Shown piece after piece: positions 1 through 6,884 of a DNA stretch of 12,829 bases. The translations under genes were made by a program, and so were the position numbers. The stretch lies in the NCBI GenBank assembly GCA_021802325.1, contig JAKAAM010000025.1, forward strand, positions 1 through 12,829, in the 5' to 3' direction. This DNA comes from Nitrospirota bacterium (GTDB lineage Bacteria > Nitrospirota_A > Leptospirillia > Leptospirillales > Leptospirillaceae). Under the pieces are notes generated by a model. The model worked only from the letters and a program-made list of their open reading frames with translations, searched no databases and had not been told where the DNA came from. Position 1 is the first letter of the stretch. Every line of letters starts with the position of its first letter.

Positions 1-1
1 C

Positions 2-400
2 TTTCCTGCCTCCCTTCATATTCCCCTCTCCCGTCTTCCCGAAAGCCTCGATCAGATACCGCGGGACCGTCCCGTCATTGTTTACTGCCATACCGGGATC
101 CGATCCCTTCTGGCCTGTTATCTTCTCTTGGAGAATGGCTACCAGGATGTGGCAAACCTCGAAGGCGGGATCGATCGTTGGGCGAGCGAGATCGACCCCC
201 GAATTCCCCGTTACAGCCTAGAGCCGGGTAGGAGGCCTCCTGCTGCTGTTTTGGACGAAAATCAGAAGGGAGACTCCCGGGATGTCCACAACCCCTGGGG
301 GGAAGGGGTAGAGGCCGTCATTTCTCCTTCGTATGAAGATCCCGAGGATTCCCTGAAAAATAGACCTCTTTGGCCATCCCTTCCCGAGAAGGAAAAATGA
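2..400 (+). CDS. Rhodanese-like domain protein, C-terminal part (5' end outside window)
   Basis: The reading frame is already open at the left edge and stops at TGA 398-400, so only the last 132 codons are present. They show the second half of a rhodanese fold: a hydrophobic strand (PVIVYC), then the active-site loop CHTGIRS with the sulfur-accepting cysteine encoded near position 90, a helix (LLACYLLLENGY), and the family's closing pattern VANLEGGIDRW. Single-domain rhodaneses carry persulfide sulfur between donors and acceptors such as cyanide, thiols or thioredoxin. About 65 residues of charged, Pro-rich, probably disordered tail follow the domain, more than in GlpE-type proteins. The missing upstream part could hold a second domain, so the exact role is unknown. 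The stop overlaps an ATG in ATGA form, but that frame closes after seven codons. Confidence 0.88.
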   Translation, partial: FPASLHIPLSRLPESLDQIPRDRPVIVYCHTGIRSLLACYLLLENGYQDVANLEGGIDRWASEIDPRIPRYSLEPGRRPPAAVLDENQKGDSRDVHNPWGEGVEAVISPSYEDPEDSLKNRPLWPSLPEKEK

Positions 401-447
401 GAGCTTGTCCCCATCCCTAAAGTTCGTTATCATGAAAGCAAGAGAAA

Positions 448-726
448 ATGGTCACGGTCCCCTCCGCGGATATCTGCGTCTTTCCCCCCTCGAAAATGGA
501 CAGGAAGGCTTCTGTCCCGGCTCCTCGGAAAGTCGCCTTCGTCAAAACCGCGGACAAACGAACGGAAAGAATGAGCCTGTCAATGCTGCTTCTCCCTAAA
601 GATCTCATTAAAAGACTTCAGCTTCCATTTATCCTGGTGCGTGTGAGTCCAATCCTTCCCCTGGTGAAAAAATTGCAGATCCTGCCTTTTGTCATTGGCG
701 GCATGTCCTGCCCCTCTGTCTCATGA
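448..726 (+). CDS. Doubtful small hypothetical ORF in the gap before the ABC-F gene
   Basis: This 92-codon ORF fills most of the 320-base gap between the rhodanese and ABC-F genes. In its favour, its TGA (724-726) overlaps the ABC-F ATG (723-725) as ATGA, and the ABC-F start has no Shine-Dalgarno of its own, as expected for coupled translation. Roughly two thirds of its first 40 codons end in G or C. Against it, the only nearby purine stretch is a weak AGAG, there is no recognisable domain, and the second half is compositionally bland. Residues 1-45 are basic with several Pro; residues 50-85 are hydrophobic with scattered Lys. It could be a degraded gene or chance. I see nothing else in 401-722: no terminator and no convincing promoter. 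Confidence 0.3.
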   Translation: MVTVPSADICVFPPSKMDRKASVPAPRKVAFVKTADKRTERMSLSMLLLPKDLIKRLQLPFILVRVSPILPLVKKLQILPFVIGGMSCPSVS

Positions 727-2621
727 TTACACTCTCCGGACTTTCGAAACACTATCCAACAAAGACACTTTTTTCGGATCTTTCGCTACGGATATCGTTG
801 AGGGAACGGATGGCTCTGGTCGGCCCGAATGGAGCTGGCAAGTCCACCCTCATGAAGATCCTGGCAGGAGTGAGCGAACCTGACGATGGAACGGTCAGCA
901 TGCCGGTGGGATACCGGGTGGGCTATCTCCCTCAGGAGGTTTCGATCGAAGGAGAGATGACCGCTGTCGGATGCGTGATGAGCGGAGACGAAGAGCTCAT
1001 GCGCCTCGAAGAAGAGATGCGGAGTCTGGAAAAGCGCCTGGCGGCAGGAGAGACGAAGGTCCTCGATCGCTACGGCGAGGTGCAAAGCCGCTTTGGGCTT
1101 CTTGGAGGCTTTGAGCAGGAAACGACAGCCCGAAAGGTTTTGGCGGGGCTTGGGTTCGATCAGCCTCGGATGGATGCGAAGGTCTCCGATCTCTCCGGGG
1201 GATGGCGGATGCGGGTGGCTCTGGCGCGCACCCTTGTGACAAATCCTGACCTTCTCCTCCTCGATGAACCCACGAACCACCTCGACATTCCTTCCATCGA
1301 GTGGCTCGAATCTTTTCTTCAGGACTTTCCGGGAGCCGTTCTCCTGATCTCTCACGACAGAAGTTTCATGAATGGGGTTGTGGGAGGGGTGATCGAGCTG
1401 GCCGGAGGAAAGGCCATCGTCTATACAGGAAATTACGATGCCTACCTGGCGGAAAAGGAGCGTCGGGCCCTGGCTCTCGAGTCAGCGATCGCTCGCCAGG
1501 AAGAGGAGATTGCCAAGACCCAGGACTTTATCGATCGGTTCCGCTCCAAGGCCACGAAGGCCACCCAAGTTCAGAGCCGCATCAAGGCCCTTGAGAAAAT
1601 AGAGCGGCTCGAGCGGGAGTCGGTTCAAAAGACGGTTCGTTTCACCTTCCCCGCTCCGGTACGCTCCGGTGATGTTGTGGCGACTTTCTCCGGAATAGAG
1701 AAGTCTTATGACGGGCGCATGATTGTGCACCCCTTCGACTGGACCCTTCGCCGGGGGATGAAGGTCGCCCTTGTCGGCCCAAACGGGGCTGGGAAGTCGA
1801 CTCTTCTCAAGATTATGGCGGGTGCAGTGGCTCCGGACTCCGGTACCTATGGCACGGGGACCAATGTCACCACGGCATACTATTCACAGCATCAACTGGA
1901 AATTCTGGACCCGAACCACACGGTGTTGCAGTCCATGGAATCCGTTGCTCCGGATTCGGAAACCCAGACACGTATCCGCGGGCTTTTAGGGGCCTTCCTC
2001 TTCAAGAACGACGAGGTTTTCAAAAAAGTCTCGGTTCTTTCCGGCGGGGAGAAGAGCCGTCTCGCTCTGGCCCGGATGCTTCTCTCTCCTGCGAACCTCC
2101 TGCTTCTCGATGAACCGACAAACCACCTCGATCTTCCGTCGAGAGAGGCCCTGGTTGAGGCGCTTGATGCCTACCGAGGGACCCTCGTCTTTATCACCCA
2201 CGACCGTTATGTGATCGAACGCATTGCCAGCGATATCATCGAAGTCGTTCCGGGAGCCATCCGTCTTTTCATGAACCATCGTTTCGAGACCTACCGGGCC
2301 AAACGGGATGCGATCCTTAAGGCTCCTCCCCTTGCTCAGCCGTCTGCTCCGTCCTCTTCCTCTTCTCCTGAAAGTCCCAAGAAAGAGGCCGACGCGGGGG
2401 AGATTGAGGGAGTGGAACGGAGGATTGCCTGGATCGAGAAAGAGGTGCTCGAACTCGAGTCTCAGGTCGAGCAGCTTGAGGAGGCCTCAAGAAAGGAAGG
2501 GGCCGAAGGAAAACGCGCAGCATCGAAACTTGTTGTTGCCCGAAAAAAATTGACGGAAAAGACCGCCGAGTGGGAACGTCTCGGGAGCCTTCTCGAACGT
2601 TCTCCCCAACGACAGTCCTAG
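723..2621 (+). CDS. ABC-F family ATPase (Uup/YheS-like), duplicated ATP-binding domains
   Basis: The 632-residue protein is a soluble ABC-F ATPase with no membrane segments. Domain 1 has Walker A GPNGAGKST (34-42), Q-loop YLPQE (69-72), signature LSGGW (157-161), Walker B with DEPTNHLD (about 176-188) and switch His211. A charged helical linker (about 243-305, the P-site tRNA interaction region in this family) joins domain 2: Walker A (352-360), Q-loop SQH (388-390), LSGGE (439-443), DEPTNHLD (463-470) and His493. A Ser/Pro-rich spacer (535-550) leads to a C-terminal coiled coil (about 560-625), as in Uup. Family members bind the ribosomal E site and relieve stalled or mispositioned translation; some protect against antibiotics, but the sequence does not show which applies here. 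There is no Shine-Dalgarno before ATG 723, so translation may be coupled to the upstream ORF or leaderless. Confidence 0.95.
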   Translation: MITLSGLSKHYPTKTLFSDLSLRISLRERMALVGPNGAGKSTLMKILAGVSEPDDGTVSMPVGYRVGYLPQEVSIEGEMTAVGCVMSGDEELMRLEEEMRSLEKRLAAGETKVLDRYGEVQSRFGLLGGFEQETTARKVLAGLGFDQPRMDAKVSDLSGGWRMRVALARTLVTNPDLLLLDEPTNHLDIPSIEWLESFLQDFPGAVLLISHDRSFMNGVVGGVIELAGGKAIVYTGNYDAYLAEKERRALALESAIARQEEEIAKTQDFIDRFRSKATKATQVQSRIKALEKIERLERESVQKTVRFTFPAPVRSGDVVATFSGIEKSYDGRMIVHPFDWTLRRGMKVALVGPNGAGKSTLLKIMAGAVAPDSGTYGTGTNVTTAYYSQHQLEILDPNHTVLQSMESVAPDSETQTRIRGLLGAFLFKNDEVFKKVSVLSGGEKSRLALARMLLSPANLLLLDEPTNHLDLPSREALVEALDAYRGTLVFITHDRYVIERIASDIIEVVPGAIRLFMNHRFETYRAKRDAILKAPPLAQPSAPSSSSSPESPKKEADAGEIEGVERRIAWIEKEVLELESQVEQLEEASRKEGAEGKRAASKLVVARKKLTEKTAEWERLGSLLERSPQRQS

Positions 2622-2637
2622 AAGTCCCTGCCGACCT

Positions 2638-2652
2638 CCGGAGCCGCTCCGG
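2638..2652 (+). repeat. Intercistronic hairpin between ABC-F and DHH genes
   Basis: Perfect inverted repeat CCGGAG / CTCCGG with a 3-base centre, in the 70-base gap. No T-run follows, so it is not an intrinsic terminator. It may only mark the 3' end of the ABC-F message or modulate mRNA decay. Confidence 0.4.
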
Positions 2653-2691
2653 GGATGACAGGAAAGGCTTCTGGATGCGGTCAGGAGGAAT

Positions 2692-3663
2692 ATGATGGGA
2701 TCGTCGAACGTCTCGGCACCGACTCAGCCGGTTTACGAAGGTGTGCGTCCGGTGACAGTCTTCTACCACAGGAACTGTTCCGATGGCTTTGGTGCGGCCT
2801 GGGCTGCCTGGAAAAAATTTGGCGGAAAGGCTCCCCTTTCCTTTGTGGCCTACAATTATGGAGACGCCCTTCCGGAGATGCCGAAGGGACAGGATGTCTA
2901 CATCCTTGATCTCTCCTTCGATCCGGACTATTTTGCCCAGCTGAGAAAAAACAACCCTCATGTCACTCTCTTGGATCACCATAAGAGTGCCATGGAAAAA
3001 ATTCTTCCCCTTTATCCTTCGGACCCGGAAGTTGTTTTCGACATGAACCGTTCCGGAGCGATGATCGCCTGGCAAACCTTCTTTCCGGGAGAGCCCGTTC
3101 CCAACCTGATCCGTTATGTGGAGGATCGGGACCTGTGGCGATGGGCGCTGCCGCTTTCCCTCGATATTACCACCGCGATGGCTTCCTATCCCTTCGATTT
3201 TGAAGTGTGGGAGGGGATGTATCAGACACTGGGGTACGGACGGGTTTCGGAGGACAATCCTTTGGCCATGGAAGGTCATTCAATTCTCCGGTATCAGTCG
3301 CAGCTGATTGGCACGGCCATTCGCGAAACGGGAGTCTGGGGGAGATTCAGTACCGGAGAGAGAGCTTTTTTTGTCAATTCCCCTCTCCTCACCAGTGAGA
3401 TCGGGGGAGCGCTGAAGCCCGAGGCGCCCTTTGTGGCGATCTGGTCAGTTCGGAAGGACGGTCGGATCTCATACAGCCTCCGGGCCTCCGAGGGAGGGCC
3501 GGACCTCTCCAAGGTTGCCAGCGCCTATGGTGGGGGAGGCCATGCCAAGGCCGCGGGATTTCTCGTGGATGCCCCAGTTCACGAGGTTGAGCTGCCAGGA
3601 GGAGCGTGGCGTCCTGCCGTTCGTCCCGGAAGGTCTTCCGGCTCTGAGGGAACCGGTGGCTGA
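2692..3663 (+). CDS. DHH/DHHA1-family phosphoesterase
   Basis: The 323-residue protein has the metal-binding motifs of the DHH superfamily: HRNCSDGFG (26-34), ILDLSF with Asp73, LLDHHKS (93-99), and EDRD (144-147). A DHHA1-type substrate-binding end closes with GGGGHAKAAGF (280-290). Relatives include oligoribonucleases (NrnA type), cyclic-dinucleotide phosphodiesterases and polyphosphate or exopolyphosphatase-like enzymes. There is no PAS, GGDEF or membrane segment, so a soluble Mn-dependent phosphodiesterase acting on short oligonucleotides or related phosphoesters is the best guess; the substrate is not proven. The start is well supported by AGGAGG at 2683-2688, four bases before ATG 2692. 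The last 33 residues after the GGGGH motif look unlike a folded domain and overlap the rdgB start by 8 bases. Confidence 0.9.
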   Translation: MMGSSNVSAPTQPVYEGVRPVTVFYHRNCSDGFGAAWAAWKKFGGKAPLSFVAYNYGDALPEMPKGQDVYILDLSFDPDYFAQLRKNNPHVTLLDHHKSAMEKILPLYPSDPEVVFDMNRSGAMIAWQTFFPGEPVPNLIRYVEDRDLWRWALPLSLDITTAMASYPFDFEVWEGMYQTLGYGRVSEDNPLAMEGHSILRYQSQLIGTAIRETGVWGRFSTGERAFFVNSPLLTSEIGGALKPEAPFVAIWSVRKDGRISYSLRASEGGPDLSKVASAYGGGGHAKAAGFLVDAPVHEVELPGGAWRPAVRPGRSSGSEGTGG

Positions 3664-4279
3664 GTCATCGCCGAAGGTTCTCTATCTCGGAACCGGGAAC
3701 CCTCACAAGGTCTCCGAGTTCGAACGCCTTGCCCCTGCATCTCTCTCGATTCATCCCTCCCCGGCACCCCCCGTGCCGGAAACCGGGGCCACCTTTTTTT
3801 CCAATGCCTTCATTAAAGCCCGGAATGCCGCTCAGGCCTTTCCCGGGCCGGCAGGCCAGATTGTCTTTGCCGATGACTCGGGGCTCATCGTCCCGGCACT
3901 GGGGGGTGAGCCCGGAGTCCTTTCAGCCCGATATGCCGGAGAGAATGCCACCGATCTTGAAAATCGGGAAAAACTCCAGAGAAAAATGAAGGGGCTTCCT
4001 CCCGAGGAGAGGGGGGCATTTTTTGCCTGCGTCTTGGTCGCTGTTCAAAGTGGGAGCGGACGCCTTGTTGCCGCGACCGCCGGCTACGTCTTCGGAAAAA
4101 TTGCCCGGGGTCCGATGGGTGACGGAGGTTTTGGATACGATCCGCTTTTCATCCCCGACGGATATCATGTGAGCTTCGGACTCATGGCCCCGGAGGAAAA
4201 GAACCGGATCTCGCATCGAGCCATCGCCTTTCGCCGGCTGGTGTCTCTGTTGGCCCTTCAGGAAGAGGGAGGGCGCTGA
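3656..4279 (+). CDS. rdgB: RdgB/HAM1 non-canonical purine NTP pyrophosphatase
   Basis: This enzyme hydrolyses dITP, XTP and related deaminated purine triphosphates to monophosphates plus pyrophosphate, keeping them out of DNA and RNA. Family motifs appear in order over 207 residues: LGTGNPHKVSEF (11-22), ETGATFFSNAFIKA (42-55), catalytic FADDSGL (71-77), GGEPGVLSARYAG (83-95), GGFGYDPLF (157-165) and ISHR (185-188). The frame is open much further upstream, but that stretch is inside the DHH gene. I chose GTG 3656 because GAGGG (3646-3650) lies just before it and the resulting length matches the family. It overlaps the DHH stop by 8 bases, which suggests coupled translation. nagZ begins 2 bases after the stop. 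Confidence 0.93.
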   Translation: MAESSPKVLYLGTGNPHKVSEFERLAPASLSIHPSPAPPVPETGATFFSNAFIKARNAAQAFPGPAGQIVFADDSGLIVPALGGEPGVLSARYAGENATDLENREKLQRKMKGLPPEERGAFFACVLVAVQSGSGRLVAATAGYVFGKIARGPMGDGGFGYDPLFIPDGYHVSFGLMAPEEKNRISHRAIAFRRLVSLLALQEEGGR

Positions 4280-4281
4280 CA

Positions 4282-5247
4282 ATGTCTGACGTGGGACGCC
4301 TTTTGTGGGTCAGTCTTCCCGGACCGGACCTGACCGCTGCCGATCGGGAGTTTCTTGAGCGCGTCGATCCTCTCGGAGTGGTGATCTTTCGGGAAAATGT
4401 CAGAAATGCTGCCCAGGTGAAGTCCCTGATCGAGGAGATCCGGTCTGTTCCGGGATCACCGCGCCTTTTGGCTGTCGACCAGGAAGGTGGAAGGGTGGCT
4501 CGTCTCTCCGATGGCGTCCCTGCCCTTCCTGCCATGAAAATCCTCGGAGCACAGCCGGAGCGGGAGATCGAGGAAGCCGGATTTTCTCTGGGTGAGGCCC
4601 TTCATCGCCTGGGCTTTGATGTCGACTTTGCCCCCGTCCTCGATGTGGATTCCAATCCACAAAATCCCATCATCGGAGACCGTGCCTTCTCTTCCGATCC
4701 GGAAGAGGCCGGAGTGAAGGCCCTGGCCTTTGCCCGCGGACTTCTTAGGGCCGGGATCCTTCCCTGCGGAAAGCATTTTCCCGGCCATGGCGATACGAGC
4801 CTCGATTCTCATGTGGCTCTTCCGGTTGTGGATGCCCCCCTTTCCCTCCTCGAGGCGAGGGAGCTTGTTCCCTTCAGGATGGCAATCGAACGCGAGATCC
4901 CTCTCATGATGACCGCGCACGTCGTTTATCCCTCCATAGACAAGGCCGTTCCGGCCACACTCTCCCGAGCTGTCGTTACCGGGATTCTGAGGGAGAAGTT
5001 GAATTACGGGGGGCTTGTTCTCTCCGATGATCTGCTGATGGCCGCCGTGGCAAGAGGCGGCGTGGTCGAGGCCGCTCTGGCATCAATTGATGCTGGTTGC
5101 GATGGCCTGCTGGTCCTCAAAAGCCAAAGCCAGGCCCTGGCCGTGGCCGATAGACTCGAAGAAATTCTTCGGGGGGAACCCGGACGTCTGGCACCTGCCC
5201 TGGAGAGGGTGAGCCGTTGGTGGAGCCACTGGAGGGGGGGCCGATGA
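4282..5247 (+). CDS. nagZ: NagZ-type beta-N-acetylglucosaminidase (GH3)
   Basis: The 321-residue protein is a cytosolic glycoside hydrolase family 3 enzyme of normal NagZ length. NagZ removes N-acetylglucosamine from anhydromuropeptides during peptidoglycan recycling. Visible motifs are LLAVDQEGGRVARL (62-75), DFAPVLDVD (115-123), NPIIGDRAFSSDP (128-140), KHFPGHGDTSLDSH (164-177; Asp175/His177 form the family's acid/base dyad) and LVLSDDL (245-251; Asp249 is the expected nucleophile). There is no signal peptide, consistent with a cytoplasmic enzyme. A GGGAGG-like Shine-Dalgarno lies in the last codons of rdgB, ahead of ATG 4282. The stop overlaps the next gene's ATG as ATGA. No beta-lactamase or other recycling genes are nearby. 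Confidence 0.95.
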   Translation: MSDVGRLLWVSLPGPDLTAADREFLERVDPLGVVIFRENVRNAAQVKSLIEEIRSVPGSPRLLAVDQEGGRVARLSDGVPALPAMKILGAQPEREIEEAGFSLGEALHRLGFDVDFAPVLDVDSNPQNPIIGDRAFSSDPEEAGVKALAFARGLLRAGILPCGKHFPGHGDTSLDSHVALPVVDAPLSLLEARELVPFRMAIEREIPLMMTAHVVYPSIDKAVPATLSRAVVTGILREKLNYGGLVLSDDLLMAAVARGGVVEAALASIDAGCDGLLVLKSQSQALAVADRLEEILRGEPGRLAPALERVSRWWSHWRGGR

Positions 5248-6137
5248 TTGCGGAAGGAACACGGGAAAACTTTTCGCCGGAGGAGCGGATTGGGGCTCTC
5301 TTTGAGGAGAGGGGACTTCCGGTCCCGGATCCAGTCGAGATTGGGGAATGGCGAGCGGAGGCTCCTTCGGAGGAGATTTTTTTTGAAAGAGTCTATACGG
5401 GGTTGAAGGAGGCCGTTTGTGCCAGGGCCCTGGAGAGCTTCGGATTTGGGCTTGAGTCCCTTGATCCGGAAATCCGGGAAGAGCTGTTTTCAGGGATTGG
5501 CGGGGAGGTCTTTGATCAGGATCTGATTGAAGTTCGGGGGAGGATCCATTCGGCGATGGCCAGGATCCTGGTTGCCGCCATCGAAGAGGAGGCTCCTCCC
5601 ATGCTGCGCTTTTCTCGCCTCCTGACCTCTCCGATCATTCACTTTGCCCTAGCCTGGTCCGATCTCCCCCCTCCTCCCCTCCCCTGGAAGGAAGGGGGGG
5701 CTCCTCTGGAGAGGCAGCTTCTCCGTGGAGCGGAGCGGGCCTTTGCCCATCAGGGAAAGCCCTTTTTTCGGCCCCAATTGACGGAAGAGATTCGGGAAGG
5801 CCGCCGCCAGTTCCGGGCGGAGATGAGGCGGGTTCGTTCTCAGGAAGCGATGGAAAAGCGCCGAGAAAAAAGCTTTCGGCTGTGGGTGCGCTCCCTGTGG
5901 AATGAGCGACGGGTCCGACGCGAGCTTTGCATCAAGCCGTCGGAGTTTTCTGCCTGGGTCGAGGAGGGGAGGATCCCTGTTCTTCTCAGAATCGAAACCC
6001 TTCGGGAAGGGAGGGTGAGGGAGCAAAAACTCTTTGACCCGGAGACAGTCCGGCGGATTTCTCCCGCCATGATTGCGCGGTGGCGGCGCTTCCAGGAAAA
6101 ATCTCCCGAAAGATCGAAGAAGAAAAAGAAGGAGTGA
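5244..6137 (+). CDS. Unrecognised 297-residue protein with basic, possibly DNA-binding C-terminus
   Basis: I do not recognise the family. The start is set at ATG 5244, which overlaps the nagZ stop (ATGA) and has GGAGG at 5231-5235. An in-frame TTG at 5217 is less likely. Residues 1-140 are acidic and mostly helical, with no transmembrane segment or signal peptide. A Pro-rich hinge (141-148) follows, then a very Arg/Lys-rich helical region (180-228). Residues 225-273, with the pattern KPSEFSAWVEEGRIPV then LFDPETVRRIS, resemble the short winged-helix of MerR/excisionase-like proteins. The chain ends in five Lys and a Glu. Its place as last gene after rdgB and nagZ suggests co-expression but not function. 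A nucleic-acid-binding role is inference only. Confidence 0.75.
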   Translation: MIAEGTRENFSPEERIGALFEERGLPVPDPVEIGEWRAEAPSEEIFFERVYTGLKEAVCARALESFGFGLESLDPEIREELFSGIGGEVFDQDLIEVRGRIHSAMARILVAAIEEEAPPMLRFSRLLTSPIIHFALAWSDLPPPPLPWKEGGAPLERQLLRGAERAFAHQGKPFFRPQLTEEIREGRRQFRAEMRRVRSQEAMEKRREKSFRLWVRSLWNERRVRRELCIKPSEFSAWVEEGRIPVLLRIETLREGRVREQKLFDPETVRRISPAMIARWRRFQEKSPERSKKKKKE

Positions 6138-6147
6138 GCCGCTCCTT
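6129..6147. terminator. Bidirectional intrinsic terminator between convergent genes
   Basis: The stem AAGGAG (6129-6134) / CTCCTT (6142-6147) has a 7-base loop. On the minus strand it is followed by CTTTTTCTTCTT, a good U-tract. On the plus strand it is followed by TTTACC and, further on, a T7 run. The plus-strand stop TGA (6135-6137) lies in the loop, and the minus-strand stop (6147-6149) overlaps the stem. The minus U-tract is the complement of the Lys codons ending the plus-strand gene. Confidence 0.7.
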
Positions 6148-6872
6148 TACCTGGATCTCTTTTTTTCTCGGTAATTTCGGCAGGCGTCAAAAAAACTGTC
6201 ACGAAGGATGCGGCTGACCGGGTCCTCTGGCGGCATGCGTTCCGGGTGCCATTGCACCCCCAACAAAAAAGGATGGCTCGGGTCACGAAAGGCCTCCACC
6301 AGATTGTCCTCCGGGCTGGTTCCAATCACCTCCAGCCCCGTTCCCACCCGCTTGACTCCCTGATGATGAAAGCTGTTGACCGTCGCCTCCCCCGTTCCGG
6401 AAAGGTCTTTCAAGAATCCGGAGAAAACCGTTCTGTGCGTTGATTCCTGATGGATGACGGGCCCGGGACGCTCCGTCGGAAGATCCTGAACGAGGCTTCC
6501 TCCGCGGGCGACGTTCATGGTCTGAAAGCCTCCGCAGATGCCAAAGAGGGGGACTCCGGCCTCCTCCGCCCTGGACAGGATCGACAGTTCGAGATTGACG
6601 CGCCGGGGATCCATCCATTCTCCGGGAAAGACTCTCTGATCCTCTCCATAGTAGGAGGGCGGGATGTCGGGCCCGGAACCGGAGAGGACAAAGCCGTCAA
6701 GAAAATCCAGTTCTTCCGGATTGGCAGCCCCTGAAAAGGGAAGGAGCAGAACCATGGAGTGGGGAGTTGAAAAATAGGTGACGTAGGATTCCTTCAAAAA
6801 AAAACGAGCCCCCCGATTGGATTCGGAGGGCTCGTAGTCTGTGGTAATCCCGATGAGAAGAGGGTGTCCCAT
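6147..6872 (-). CDS. Class-I glutamine amidotransferase-like hydrolase, peptidase C26 (PuuD-like)
   Basis: The 241-residue protein has the fold signature of gamma-glutamyl-GABA hydrolases and related C26 peptidases: LIGITTDYE at the N-terminus, FVLSGSGPDIPPSYYG (61-76), the nucleophile elbow GICGGFQTMNV with Cys113, HQESTHR (141-147), VNSFHHQGVKRVG (165-177) and GVQWHPER with His209 and Glu211. The Cys-His-Glu triad is complete. The residue after Cys113 is Gly where PuuD usually has Arg. Such enzymes cleave gamma-glutamyl amides; polyamine or GABA genes are absent here, so the substrate is open. ATG 6872 has AGGAG in front, overlapping the helicase stop. The 12-base gap means it is probably co-transcribed with that gene. 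Confidence 0.9.
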   Translation of the reverse strand: MGHPLLIGITTDYEPSESNRGARFFLKESYVTYFSTPHSMVLLLPFSGAANPEELDFLDGFVLSGSGPDIPPSYYGEDQRVFPGEWMDPRRVNLELSILSRAEEAGVPLFGICGGFQTMNVARGGSLVQDLPTERPGPVIHQESTHRTVFSGFLKDLSGTGEATVNSFHHQGVKRVGTGLEVIGTSPEDNLVEAFRDPSHPFLLGVQWHPERMPPEDPVSRILRDSFFDACRNYREKKRSR

Positions 6873-6884
6873 GGAATGAGGCTC

